From positions 124,001 through 188,000 of the forward strand of contig PGZM01000001.1 in NCBI GenBank assembly GCA_002841395.1: a stretch of DNA of 64,000 nucleotides, given 5' to 3'. Position numbers and translations under genes: made by a program. The notes below the pieces were generated by a model that was given only the letters and a program-made list of their open reading frames with translations, searched no databases and was not told the DNA's origin. Positions 1 through 8,446 of the stretch are shown piece by piece (position 1 is the first letter of the stretch; every line of letters begins with the position of its first letter). The stretch comes from Firmicutes bacterium HGW-Firmicutes-9. GTDB lineage: Bacteria; Bacillota; Clostridia; Christensenellales; CAG-138.

Positions 1-831
1 AGCTACTCCACCGTCGTTCTGATCTACAACAAGGACCTCTTTGATCAGGCTGGCGTCTCCTACCCGACGGCCGACTGGACCTGGGCGGATGCGGATGCAG
101 CCGCGCTGAAGATCAAAGCCCTCGGCGAAGACTATTACGGTCTGATTCAGCCGATCTCTACCTATGAATTCTTCAAAGTAGTCAAGCAGTACAACGGCGG
201 TCTGCTCAACGACGACAACACCGCGTTCACCGTCAACCGTGCGGAAAACGTAGAAGCGCTCCAGCGTCTTGTCGACAACGTGCAGGTCACCAACATCTGC
301 CCCAGCACGGAACAGCGCGGCAGCCTCGATGAATGGGGCATGTTCAAACTCGGCAAAACCGGCATGATCGTTACCGGCATCTGGGCGTTCCCGTCGTTCA
401 CGACCGATTGCGCCTTCAACTGGGACATCGCAGTTGAACCCGGCGCGGTGACCAAGGCCACACACTATTTCGCAAACGGGTTGGCCATCAGCGCGGATTC
501 CGAAAATGCGGAAGCAGCCTATAAGTGGATCGAGTTCCTTGCAACGAGCGAACAGGTTGCGCAGCTGCGCATCCAGCTCGGTTGGGAACTGCCGTGCGCC
601 ACGTATCAGACCGCGATGGATCAGTATGCAAAGCTGACCCCGCCGGCAAACCGTCAGGCAGTGTTTGATTCCCTCGACTATGTTGTGCCTGTGCCGCAGA
701 TCGCACAGTTCAGCCAGATGGGCGACATCCTTGGCGCGGAACTCGAAGCCGCAGCCAACGGAACCAAGACCCCGCAGCAGGCGCTCGATGATGCGCAGGC
801 CGCACTCGAAGCCGCCATCACCCTCGGTTAA
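1..831 (+). CDS. Sugar ABC transporter substrate-binding protein, MalE-like (5' truncated)
   Basis: The reading frame is open from base 1, so the N-terminus and signal peptide lie outside the window; 276 residues are visible. The text resembles the C-terminal two thirds of family 1 extracellular sugar-binding proteins: an early YNKDLFDQAG segment, a DWTWAD segment, GMFKLGKTGMIVTG and NGLAISADSENAEAAYKWIEFL, which form the second lobe and hinge in this family. Its job would be to capture an oligosaccharide outside the membrane and deliver it to the two permeases that follow. Neighbouring GH31 and GH13 enzymes suggest an alpha-glucoside. No ATPase is in the operon as seen; such systems commonly share an MsmK/UgpC-type ATPase encoded elsewhere. 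Confidence 0.9.
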   Translation, partial: SYSTVVLIYNKDLFDQAGVSYPTADWTWADADAAALKIKALGEDYYGLIQPISTYEFFKVVKQYNGGLLNDDNTAFTVNRAENVEALQRLVDNVQVTNICPSTEQRGSLDEWGMFKLGKTGMIVTGIWAFPSFTTDCAFNWDIAVEPGAVTKATHYFANGLAISADSENAEAAYKWIEFLATSEQVAQLRIQLGWELPCATYQTAMDQYAKLTPPANRQAVFDSLDYVVPVPQIAQFSQMGDILGAELEAAANGTKTPQQALDDAQAALEAAITLG

Positions 832-848
832 CATCACGTTGTTTCGTT

Positions 849-878
849 GGTGGGAGCAGGACTCTTCCTGCTCCCGCC
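849..878 (+). other. Stem-loop between binding protein and permease genes
   Basis: Bases 849-861 pair with 866-878 (13 pairs, one G-T wobble) around a CTCT loop. No U-run follows, so it is unlikely to be a full terminator. Such hairpins after binding-protein genes are known to protect the upstream mRNA and lower downstream expression; that role here is inference. Confidence 0.6.
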
Positions 879-900
879 AACCGGATTTGGAGGAGTCTCA

Positions 901-1812
901 ATGCGGAAAAACCGGAACAATCACACGCTTACCGCGTCCGCCTTTCTCGCGCCAAGCATGGTTGGCTTTTTGCTGATCGCAGCCATACCGTTTGCGCTGT
1001 CGTTCGGCATCAGCTTTACCTCCTGGAGCGGAATCAAGGGACTTGCGCTTTTTTCGCCTTCGTTCTGGCAAGAAAATTTTATCGGCTTTGAGAACTACGC
1101 AAAAATTCTCAAAAGCAAAGAGTTCTGGGTGTCACTCCTACATGTGGCGCAATACATGGTGCTGTATATCCCGCTGATGCTTGTCTCCTCGCTCGGCATT
1201 GCGATGCTGCTCAACAAACCCAGAAAGGGCACGGCGTTTTTCCGGCTGTTGTTCTACATTCCGGTGCTGACGAGCTGGGTTGCGGGCGCGATCATCTGGA
1301 AATGGGTGCTTGATCCGCAGTACGGCATTCTCAACGACATTCTTCTGCGCGTGGGCATCGAAGGCCCCGCGTGGTTGCAGGATCCTAAATGGGCGATGTT
1401 TGGCATCGTGCTTGCTTCGGTCTGGAAGGACATGGGCTTCTACGGCTTGATCTTCCTCGGTGGACTGAAAAACATCAACCCGATCTATTATGAAGCGGCG
1501 CATCTCGACGGTGCGGGCAGATTCCAGAGCTTCCTCAAGATCACGCTGCCCATGCTCACGCCGATGGTATTCTTTGTTCTGATCATCAGCCTGATCAACT
1601 CGTTCATGCTTTTCCCGCAGGTGATGATCATGACCAACGCGGGTCCCGCGGGCGCAACGCAGGTAATTGTGGAACGCATCTACAAATATGGCTTTAGTTA
1701 TTATAAAATGGGGTATGCCTCCGCACTGTCGTGGCTATTGTTTTTGATCGTGTTCCTGTTTACGTATCTCCAGCAGAAGCTCCAGAAAAAGTGGGTGAAC
1801 TATGATGCGTAA
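901..1812 (+). CDS. Sugar ABC transporter permease, MalF/UgpA-like
   Basis: A 303-residue inner-membrane permease of the binding-protein-dependent family. The ATG at 901 is chosen because GGAGG lies about 8 bases upstream (890-894); an upstream TTG at 847 falls inside the stem-loop and is unlikely. Six hydrophobic segments are visible, starting near residues 15-35. The EAA loop that contacts the ATPase reads YEAAHLDGAGRFQSFLKITLPML near residues 198-220. It overlaps the next permease gene by 11 bases, so the two are translationally coupled and should form a heterodimer. The substrate, probably an alpha-glucoside, is inferred from the neighbouring glycosidases. Confidence 0.92.
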   Translation: MRKNRNNHTLTASAFLAPSMVGFLLIAAIPFALSFGISFTSWSGIKGLALFSPSFWQENFIGFENYAKILKSKEFWVSLLHVAQYMVLYIPLMLVSSLGIAMLLNKPRKGTAFFRLLFYIPVLTSWVAGAIIWKWVLDPQYGILNDILLRVGIEGPAWLQDPKWAMFGIVLASVWKDMGFYGLIFLGGLKNINPIYYEAAHLDGAGRFQSFLKITLPMLTPMVFFVLIISLINSFMLFPQVMIMTNAGPAGATQVIVERIYKYGFSYYKMGYASALSWLLFLIVFLFTYLQQKLQKKWVNYDA

Positions 1813-2635
1813 CAGAAACAAATCACTCTCGAATCTTTGGTTCTACGTCTTCGCCAGCGGCATCGGTTTTTTGATCGTCATCCCGTTGTATTGGATGATC
1901 ATCACCGCGCTAAAGACGCAGACCGCGATCTTCACCTACCCGATCGAGTGGTTCCCGAAGGAAATCACGTTGCAGAACTTTCTCGATCTGTTCGCGCGGT
2001 TCCCGTTCGGCAAAGTGCTGCTCAACAGTACGATCGTGTCGGTGTCGTATTCGGCGATCTCGATCGTCACCTGCTGCATGGCGGCATTTGCGTTTGCGAA
2101 GATTCCATTTAGGGGCAGCGAGGCACTTTTGAAAGTGTATCTCGCGACGCTGATGATCCCGTTTCAGAGCACGCTGATTCCGCTGTTCATGCTCTTCAAC
2201 AGCGCGGGGCTGAGCAACACCTATGGCAGCGTGATCATTCCGTCGCTGTTTCGCGTGTTCGGCATCTTCCTGCTCGTGCAGCACATGCGCACCATTCCGG
2301 ACGATTACATCGACGCTGCGCGCATCGACGGAGCCTCGTACTTCACGATCCTCTGGAAGGTGATTTTGCCGCTGTCGCTCCCAGTGATCGCGGGGTATGC
2401 GGTCATCACGTTTATGGACGCGTGGAACGACTATCTCTGGCCGCTCGTGATGCTCACAAAGCCCGAGATGATGACCGTTCCCGTCGCGCTCGGCATGGTC
2501 AACGGTCAGTTTGAGCGAAACTTTGGTGTCCAGATGGCGGGTAGCCTGATCTCGATTGTACCTGTGGTGCTGATCTATTTGGCGGCACAGAGCAAGATGA
2601 AAGACGGTCTCACGCTGGGTGGAATCAAGGGGTGA
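1802..2635 (+). CDS. Sugar ABC transporter permease, MalG/UgpE-like
   Basis: A 277-residue permease, partner of the preceding one. It opens with a hydrophobic segment containing IVIPLYWMIITALKT, typical of the MalG family. The EAA motif reads YIDAARIDGASYFTILWKV near residues 167-185, followed by the usual LPLSLPVIAG. The ATG at 1802 overlaps the upstream stop. A short C-terminal tail ending KMKDGLTLGGIKG matches the family ending (GLTAGAVKG). Together with the binding protein and upstream permease it forms a carbohydrate uptake porter. Confidence 0.93.
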   Translation: MMRNRNKSLSNLWFYVFASGIGFLIVIPLYWMIITALKTQTAIFTYPIEWFPKEITLQNFLDLFARFPFGKVLLNSTIVSVSYSAISIVTCCMAAFAFAKIPFRGSEALLKVYLATLMIPFQSTLIPLFMLFNSAGLSNTYGSVIIPSLFRVFGIFLLVQHMRTIPDDYIDAARIDGASYFTILWKVILPLSLPVIAGYAVITFMDAWNDYLWPLVMLTKPEMMTVPVALGMVNGQFERNFGVQMAGSLISIVPVVLIYLAAQSKMKDGLTLGGIKG

Positions 2636-2653
2636 AGGGCGGTGTCGCAGACA

Positions 2654-2678
2654 TCCAAAGATCCTGTGGATCTTTGGA
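2654..2678 (+). other. 10-bp stem-loop downstream of the importer genes
   Basis: TCCAAAGATC (2654-2663) and GATCTTTGGA (2669-2678) are perfect inverted arms around a five-base loop. There is no T-run, so this may be an mRNA 3' stabiliser or processing structure rather than a terminator. A second GC-rich inverted repeat (GGGCGG / CCGCCC) follows near 2690-2710. Confidence 0.5.
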
Positions 2679-2739
2679 AGCCCTGAACGGGCGGACATTC
2701 ATGGCCGCCCCGGGGCGGTTGCACACAGCCAATTCGTTG

Positions 2740-2755
2740 ATTTTACCGATAAAAT
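2740..2755. promoter_or_regulatory. Palindrome upstream of the lacI-type gene
   Basis: ATTTTA CCGA TAAAAT is a perfect inverted repeat 36 bases before the proposed TTG start. It could be an autoregulatory operator or part of the promoter; no good -35/-10 pair could be fixed here. Confidence 0.35.
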
Positions 2756-2790
2756 ATTGCACCTCGCATCTGGCGGGAAAGGAACTCGGC

Positions 2791-3810
2791 TTGGGTAAGA
2801 GAATCACGATCAAGGATGTTGCGGAGGACACCGGGCTGTCCATCGCCGCGGTTTCTTATGTGCTCAACGACAAAGAGGGCGTCCGCCCGGAAACGCGGGA
2901 GCTCGTGCTCAGCGCGGTGGAACGTCTGGGGTACGTGCCCAACTATACCGCGCGGGGCTTGGCAAGCCATCGTTCCCGCTTGATCGGCGTTTGCAGCCCA
3001 CAGACCGAGCCCGGCAGCAAGCTGATGTTCGACAATCCCTTTTACAGCAAGCTCTTCAGCAGCATCGAATATGAATGCAGGCAGGAAGGCTATCACGTGA
3101 TCGTCTCCGGCACCGACGCGGACGAGAGCTTTCTCAAGCTCGCGCAGCAGAGAAGCCTCGACGGCATGATCATCGTGGGTTCCTATTCCAAAGAGTTTTA
3201 TAAGGACCTGAAGAAGGCAAATATGCCCGTGGTGCTCGTGGATACCTATCAGAACACCGAAAAATTCCACGAGGTGCGGATTGACGACCGCAAAGGCGGA
3301 TATATGGCGACGCAGTATCTGCTGGAACTGGGACACCGCAATATCGCGTTTGTCTCGGGTACGCTGCGGGATCAGGGCGTCACACAGCTGCGCTTTGAAG
3401 GATATCGCCGCGCGCTGGAAGAAAGTAACATTCCCTATCGCAAAGAGTTGGTGTTTCCTGGCGTGGTCAGCTTTGAAAGCGGTATGGAGAGCGCAGAACG
3501 CGTGCTCAGCCAGAAAAACGATATCACCGCGATGTTCTGCACGGCGGATATCCTCGCCGTCGGCGCGCTGAAAAAGGCGCTGGAGATGGGGCGAAAGATC
3601 CCCGACGATCTTTCCATCATGGGCTTTGACAACCTGAATATTTCGGAGTATACCTCTCCTTCCATCACCACGGTCGGGCAGGATATCGAGCTGAAGGGAA
3701 AGCTCGCAGTGGAGATCATTCTCGACGACATCAACAATCTGGAGAAAGAACCCCGTTGCATCGTGCTGCCGTTGGAGATCGTGGAACGGCAATCCACGCG
3801 CAGGATTTAA
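2791..3810 (+). CDS. LacI-family transcriptional regulator
   Basis: A 339-residue repressor-type protein. TTG at 2791 is chosen as start because it places ITIKDVAEDTGLSIAAVSYV at residues 4-23, exactly where LacI proteins carry their helix-turn-helix, and AAGGA sits 8 bases upstream; the open frame extends further but without homologous-looking sequence. The rest is a periplasmic-binding-like sensor (SSIEYECRQEGYHVIVSG, GYRRALEE, FCTADILAVGALK, SIMGFDNLNISEYTSPSITTV). It sits between the importer and the glycosidases, so it likely controls them in response to an alpha-glucoside or its breakdown product. Confidence 0.93.
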   Translation: MGKRITIKDVAEDTGLSIAAVSYVLNDKEGVRPETRELVLSAVERLGYVPNYTARGLASHRSRLIGVCSPQTEPGSKLMFDNPFYSKLFSSIEYECRQEGYHVIVSGTDADESFLKLAQQRSLDGMIIVGSYSKEFYKDLKKANMPVVLVDTYQNTEKFHEVRIDDRKGGYMATQYLLELGHRNIAFVSGTLRDQGVTQLRFEGYRRALEESNIPYRKELVFPGVVSFESGMESAERVLSQKNDITAMFCTADILAVGALKKALEMGRKIPDDLSIMGFDNLNISEYTSPSITTVGQDIELKGKLAVEIILDDINNLEKEPRCIVLPLEIVERQSTRRI

Positions 3811-3860
3811 CCCGCAGGCGATCACACGCCCATATAGAAAAGAATTGATCACAAGTAATG

Positions 3861-3881
3861 CCCCCTTTACGGGGGTGTTTT
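3861..3881 (+). terminator. Short GC hairpin with T-rich tail
   Basis: CCCCC (3861-3865) pairs with GGGGG (3871-3875) around TTTAC, followed by TGTTTT. It lies just before the GH31 start at 3893, so it may be a weak terminator or attenuator after the regulator gene. Confidence 0.45.
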
Positions 3882-3892
3882 GAAAGGTAAGT

Positions 3893-5839
3893 ATGACCCG
3901 ACTCCATAATCAGAATAGCAATAGAATCCGAAACCTGAGCGAGCGCACGGTTGATGGGCGCAGTGTGCTTTCCTATGATTGTAATGCCACGATTGCCTAC
4001 GGCATGGGCGAGCGCTTCGACGGTGTAGACCGCATGGGCAAGACGACGGAGACGACCATCATCGAGAAGTTCACCCATCAGGGCGAGAACTCGTATTTTC
4101 CGTTGCCGTTCTTCTTTTGCAACGATGGGCACGGTGTGTTTGTCCAGAGCGATGCCGCGGCAGTCTTTACCCTCACGGCGGGAAATGTGGAGATCACACT
4201 GCCGGAAGGCGACTGCGACGTTTATTTTCTCTACGGCACACCGCGCGAGATCGTCGCGCAGTTTGTCGAGATGACAGGAGAGCCGGTGCTGCCACCCGAT
4301 TGGACGTTTGGCCCGTGGGTCTCCGCCAACCGGTGGAAGAGCCAGAAGGACGTAGAGGAGCAGCTCGACAAGATCGAAGCCTCCGGCTATCCCGCAACTT
4401 CGCTGGTCATCGAAGCGTGGAGCGACGAGGCGACGTTCTATCTCTGGAACGGCGCTGAATATGACTTGAAAGATGGCGGGGAAGCGTTTTCTGCTTCCGA
4501 CCTTCGTTTCCGTGAGCCCTGGCCGAATCCGCAGGCGATGATCGATCGCATGCACCGCATGGGCATCAAGCTCATCCTCTGGCAGATTCCCGCACTCAAA
4601 CAGCTCGAAGAGGGTGAAGTTTGCCCGCAGCATGACCGCGACGATGCCTTTGCGTTGGAGCAGGGGTATGTGGTGCTCAACGCGGACGGAACCCCCTATC
4701 GCATCCCGCGGCAGTGGTTCATCGGCGCGCATGTGCCGGATTTCACTGTGCCGGAGTTGTGCTCGTGGTGGATGGAGAAGCGGCGGTATCTTCTCGAAAT
4801 GGGCGTGGACGGCTTCAAAACCGACGGCGGCGAATTTATGCACGACTTGACGACTCGTTTTCATAACGGACAGAGTGGTGTGACCATGCGCAACCGCTAT
4901 GTTGCGGATTATGAGGCGGCGTACACCCGCGCAATCGGCAAAGACCGCACCCTGTTTTCCCGCGCGGGCTATCTCGGCGCGCAGACCACGCCGATTCACT
5001 GGGCGGGCGATCAGGTATCTTCCTTTGAAGAGATGCGTGCAGTATTGGGCGCGGGACTTTCGCTGGGTCTAAGCGGTGTGCCGTTCTGGAGCTTTGATAT
5101 CGGTGGGTTTGCAGGTCCGTTACCCTCCGCCGAACTATACCTGCGTTCGACCGCGATGGCGGCGTTTGTGCCCGTGATGCAGTGGCACAGCGAGCCGCTC
5201 GGTGGGCAATTCGGCGGGTTTGACACCGGCTTGGTCAACGACAGAAGCCCTTGGAACATCGCCCTGCACGCAGATGACGAAAGCGTGGAGCGTGTTGCGC
5301 GGTTCTATGCGCGACTGAGGATGAATCTGCTGCCGGAGCTGCTGCGTCAGGCGCAGATTGCGGTCAAATCGCGGCTGCCGATGATGCGGCACCTCGTGCT
5401 GGATTATCCCGATGATGCGCAGGCGCAAACGTGCCACGACGAATTTATGCTCGGTGACTTGCTCATCGCTCCTGTGCTGCACGAAGGTGCAGCCGGACGC
5501 GACGTGTATCTGCCGGATGGGCAGTGGTATAGCTTGCTAACGCGAGAGACGATTGCCGGCGGGCAAACATTGTTCGTAAAAGCGAATCGTGACGAAATCC
5601 CAGTGTTTCTCCGCACTCCCGGCACAGTTGTACTCAATCTTCCGGAATCGCTGCTACTCGGCGGCGACGTCGGCAACAGCGTAGAACGGCTCAACACACC
5701 CGTGATCGCGGTCTCCGGTAGAGCGAGCTTGGATTACACCGACGCGTTCGGAAACCGCGCGATCCTGCGTGACGGTGAGATCGTGCAGGCGAACCTGCGG
5801 GTATTGGATATTTCAATGTTGAAATTCGAGGAGATATAA
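3893..5839 (+). CDS. GH31 glycoside hydrolase (alpha-glucosidase/alpha-xylosidase type)
   Basis: A 648-residue family GH31 enzyme without a signal peptide, hence cytoplasmic. The barrel starts around LPPDWTFGPWVSANRW (near residue 138), and the nucleophile motif DGFKTDGGEF gives Asp311. The acid/base motif WAGDQ gives Asp373. A C-terminal beta domain follows (GDLLIAPVLHEGAAGRDVYLPDG). It would release glucose or xylose from alpha-linked oligosaccharides brought in by the upstream importer. The ATG is preceded by AAAGG. The closest GH31 subgroup (glucosidase, xylosidase or sulfoquinovosidase) cannot be fixed from the motifs alone. Confidence 0.9.
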   Translation: MTRLHNQNSNRIRNLSERTVDGRSVLSYDCNATIAYGMGERFDGVDRMGKTTETTIIEKFTHQGENSYFPLPFFFCNDGHGVFVQSDAAAVFTLTAGNVEITLPEGDCDVYFLYGTPREIVAQFVEMTGEPVLPPDWTFGPWVSANRWKSQKDVEEQLDKIEASGYPATSLVIEAWSDEATFYLWNGAEYDLKDGGEAFSASDLRFREPWPNPQAMIDRMHRMGIKLILWQIPALKQLEEGEVCPQHDRDDAFALEQGYVVLNADGTPYRIPRQWFIGAHVPDFTVPELCSWWMEKRRYLLEMGVDGFKTDGGEFMHDLTTRFHNGQSGVTMRNRYVADYEAAYTRAIGKDRTLFSRAGYLGAQTTPIHWAGDQVSSFEEMRAVLGAGLSLGLSGVPFWSFDIGGFAGPLPSAELYLRSTAMAAFVPVMQWHSEPLGGQFGGFDTGLVNDRSPWNIALHADDESVERVARFYARLRMNLLPELLRQAQIAVKSRLPMMRHLVLDYPDDAQAQTCHDEFMLGDLLIAPVLHEGAAGRDVYLPDGQWYSLLTRETIAGGQTLFVKANRDEIPVFLRTPGTVVLNLPESLLLGGDVGNSVERLNTPVIAVSGRASLDYTDAFGNRAILRDGEIVQANLRVLDISMLKFEEI

Positions 5840-5842
5840 CCC

Positions 5843-6607
5843 ATGCGTGCTGGGTTACGCGAGCGGCTACTGCGCCGCATGGACGACATCACCGCATTCT
5901 ACGCGAAACAGAGCGGCGTGCTCGCGGTGGCGGCATTCGGCTCCAACGCCGAGCGGGAACGGTTTGACGAGAGTTCCGATCTCGATTATCTGGTGTTTGT
6001 CGAGCCGGACGCGAAAGAACGGATCATCGCGGAAGTAGGCTCGCTCTCGCAGCTCGGTGAAGTCGACGCGCTTCGGGGCGTCTACGGCGACGCGGTGCAG
6101 CTGCTGTTCTCGGACGGCGTGCTGTGCGATTTCGGCATCATTTTACCGGAGCAACTCGCGACGTTTCCGCACGGTGCGGGCAAATATCTCTGGCAGCGTG
6201 ATGATTGGCAAGCAATCGACCTCTCCGCACGTGAACCCGCGCGAAAACCCGCGCAGGAGCTGCGCGAAGATGCGTTGTTTCATCTATATGTTGGGTTGCT
6301 GCGCCTTCAGCGCGGGGAACAGGCTGCGGCGTTCGAGGAGATTCAGGTAAAAGCCGTGCAGTGTACGCTTGCACTGCTCGAAGGAGATTACGCTGATGCA
6401 TTCTCATCGTTCCGCCGTGCGGAGAATAACGTCTCAGCCGGTTTGCTGCAAACGCTGATGCCCGGATACGGACGCACGCACGAAGCCGCGGAAGCAATCT
6501 TGCGGTTGATAGCAGAAATGCAGGAAATGCCGCTTTATCGTGCCGTTGCTAACTTGCTGAGAGAAACGTCTCTTGAATCAATAAAGAACCTTCCGTCGAA
6601 AGGATGA
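5843..6607 (+). CDS. Nucleotidyltransferase-fold protein
   Basis: A 254-residue protein whose N-terminal third carries a Pol-beta-type nucleotidyltransferase signature: AFGSNAERERFDESSDLDYLVFV (residues about 33-55), i.e. GS followed by the D-x-D metal-binding pair, with a third acidic residue plausible at CDFGII. The C-terminal half is helical. This resembles the aminoglycoside-nucleotidyltransferase-like families, but the substrate is unknown. It starts 3 bases after the GH31 stop and ends 4 bases before the GH13 start, so it is firmly in the operon. Its role in sugar use is not obvious; calling it a resistance gene would not be justified. Confidence 0.75.
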   Translation: MRAGLRERLLRRMDDITAFYAKQSGVLAVAAFGSNAERERFDESSDLDYLVFVEPDAKERIIAEVGSLSQLGEVDALRGVYGDAVQLLFSDGVLCDFGIILPEQLATFPHGAGKYLWQRDDWQAIDLSAREPARKPAQELREDALFHLYVGLLRLQRGEQAAAFEEIQVKAVQCTLALLEGDYADAFSSFRRAENNVSAGLLQTLMPGYGRTHEAAEAILRLIAEMQEMPLYRAVANLLRETSLESIKNLPSKG

Positions 6608-6611
6608 TTGT

Positions 6612-8282
6612 ATGGATTCTGTAATCGAACAAGCATGGTGGAAAGAGTGCGCGGTGTACCAAATCTATCCGCGCAGTTTTTTTGACTCCAACGGCGACGG
6701 TATCGGCGACTTGAACGGCATCACACAAAAGCTCGACTACATCGCCTCGCTCGGCGTCGGTGCGGTTTGGCTCAACCCGGTCTACGATTCGCCGAACGAC
6801 GATATGGGCTATGACATCAGCAACTACGAGGCCATCATGCGCGAGTTCGGCACGATGGCGGATTTTGACGCGCTGCTGGCGGGGCTCCACGCGCGCGGGC
6901 TAAGGCTGATCATGGATCTCGTGGTCAACCACAGCTCGGACGAGCACGTGTGGTTTGTGGAGTCTCGGAAGAGCAAGGATAACCCGTATCGTGATTTCTA
7001 CATTTGGCGGGATGGAAAAGACGGAAAAGAACCCAATAATTGGGCTTCCTTCTTCACGCCGTCCGCATGGAAGTATGACGAAACCACTGATCAATGGTAT
7101 CTGCACCTATTCTCCGAAAAGCAGCCGGATTTGAACTGGCAAAACCCCGCCGTTCGCGCAGAGGTGTACGCCATGATGAACCGCTGGTTTGACCGTGGCG
7201 TGGACGGCTTCCGCATGGACGTCATCAACCTCATCGCCAAGGCGGAAGGATTGCCGGACGGCTCCGGCACACCCTCGCCGGAAGGATACGTCTTTGCGCC
7301 GGAGCACTTTGCAGACCTGCCCGCGGCGCACGATTATCTGCGGGAGATGCGCAGAACGTGTTTTGCCGGAAGGGATTGCATGTGCGTCGGTGAGACGCCG
7401 TTTTCCAGCAGCGCGACGGGATTTTCCTATGTCGATCCCGCGCATCGCGAACTTGACATGGTGTTCTCGTTTGACCTGATGGACATCGACAGCGGCAAAA
7501 GCGGAAAATGGGAGATCGTGCCGTGGAACCTTAGCCGCATGAAAGCCATCATCGAGGACTGGCAGACCGCGCTGGCAACGGGCTGGAACAGCCTATTTTG
7601 GTCGAACCACGATCAGCCACGACCGGTTTCGCGCTTCGGCAGTACGTCGAGCGAGGAGCTGCGCGTCCGCTCGGCAAAGATGCTTGGCGTTGCCATGCAC
7701 CTCTTGCGCGGGACGCCGTTTATCTATCAGGGGGAAGAACTCGGCATGACGAATGTGCCTTTTCGCGATATTTCGGATATCCGCGATCTGGAGAGCCTCA
7801 ACTTCTATCGTCTCGCCGCCGCGCGCGGAGAGGAACAGAAGGCGTGGAGCGCGATTCTGCAAAAAGGGCGGGACAACGCGCGCGTGCCGATGCAGTGGAG
7901 CGCGACGGAGAACGCGGGCTTTACGACAGGCACACCTTGGTTGATGGTGAACCCAAATCACGAGCACATCAATGTAAATGCGGCGGAGCAGGACGTGGAG
8001 AGTGTCCTGCACTTTTATCGCAAGCTGCTGCGCTTGCGCGCGGACAGCCGGACGCTGATCTACGGCGACTTTGCCCTGATCGAGCGGGAGCATCCGCAGG
8101 TGTTTGGGTATACCCGTTCGCTGGATGGAGAAACATACACGATCGTGTGCAACATGAGCGGTATGTCCGCCTTGTTATCTGTTGTGCCAAACGGGGACTG
8201 CGTTTTTTCCAACCTGACAGATCATTCGGGAAGCACGCTGCAACCATATGAAGCTAGGGTCTATCGCAACAATCGTAACTGA
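6612..8282 (+). CDS. malL: GH13 alpha-glucosidase (oligo-1,6-glucosidase type)
   Basis: A 556-residue cytoplasmic GH13 enzyme of the oligo-1,6-glucosidase/trehalose-6-P hydrolase group: WWKECAVYQIYPRSFFDSNG at the N-terminus, DLVVNHSSDEH, then GFRMDVIN (nucleophile Asp203), VGETPF (acid Glu261) and FWSNHDQPRP (transition-state Asp334). It ends with the usual small beta domain. It should hydrolyse isomaltose-like or related alpha-glucosides in the cytoplasm, complementing the GH31 enzyme. Overall length matches the family (about 550-560). It is last in the operon and is followed by a strong terminator. The gene symbol reflects family only. Confidence 0.92.
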   Translation: MDSVIEQAWWKECAVYQIYPRSFFDSNGDGIGDLNGITQKLDYIASLGVGAVWLNPVYDSPNDDMGYDISNYEAIMREFGTMADFDALLAGLHARGLRLIMDLVVNHSSDEHVWFVESRKSKDNPYRDFYIWRDGKDGKEPNNWASFFTPSAWKYDETTDQWYLHLFSEKQPDLNWQNPAVRAEVYAMMNRWFDRGVDGFRMDVINLIAKAEGLPDGSGTPSPEGYVFAPEHFADLPAAHDYLREMRRTCFAGRDCMCVGETPFSSSATGFSYVDPAHRELDMVFSFDLMDIDSGKSGKWEIVPWNLSRMKAIIEDWQTALATGWNSLFWSNHDQPRPVSRFGSTSSEELRVRSAKMLGVAMHLLRGTPFIYQGEELGMTNVPFRDISDIRDLESLNFYRLAAARGEEQKAWSAILQKGRDNARVPMQWSATENAGFTTGTPWLMVNPNHEHINVNAAEQDVESVLHFYRKLLRLRADSRTLIYGDFALIEREHPQVFGYTRSLDGETYTIVCNMSGMSALLSVVPNGDCVFSNLTDHSGSTLQPYEARVYRNNRN

Positions 8283-8321
8283 TTGATATTAGTAAGATTT
8301 GAAAAATATCGATAGCGCCAC

Positions 8322-8352
8322 AAAGCCGTCCGGCATAGCCGGACGGCTTTTT
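8322..8352 (+). terminator. Rho-independent terminator after the alpha-glucoside operon
   Basis: A perfect 13-bp stem (8322-8334 with 8338-8350), ATA loop and a run of T residues. Confidence 0.92.
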
Positions 8353-8446
8353 CTGTGGGAAACATGAAATAAGGAAGGAGTTCATGAAAAGCGGTTCGCT
8401 GCCGCAAATCGCCGGATTAAGCCGTTTCGATACGGAGATGCGCTTC

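Noticed and set aside
3731-4999. 422-residue minus-strand frame over lacI and GH31 genes
   Set aside because: Antisense to conserved catalytic regions; no ribosome site or family resemblance.
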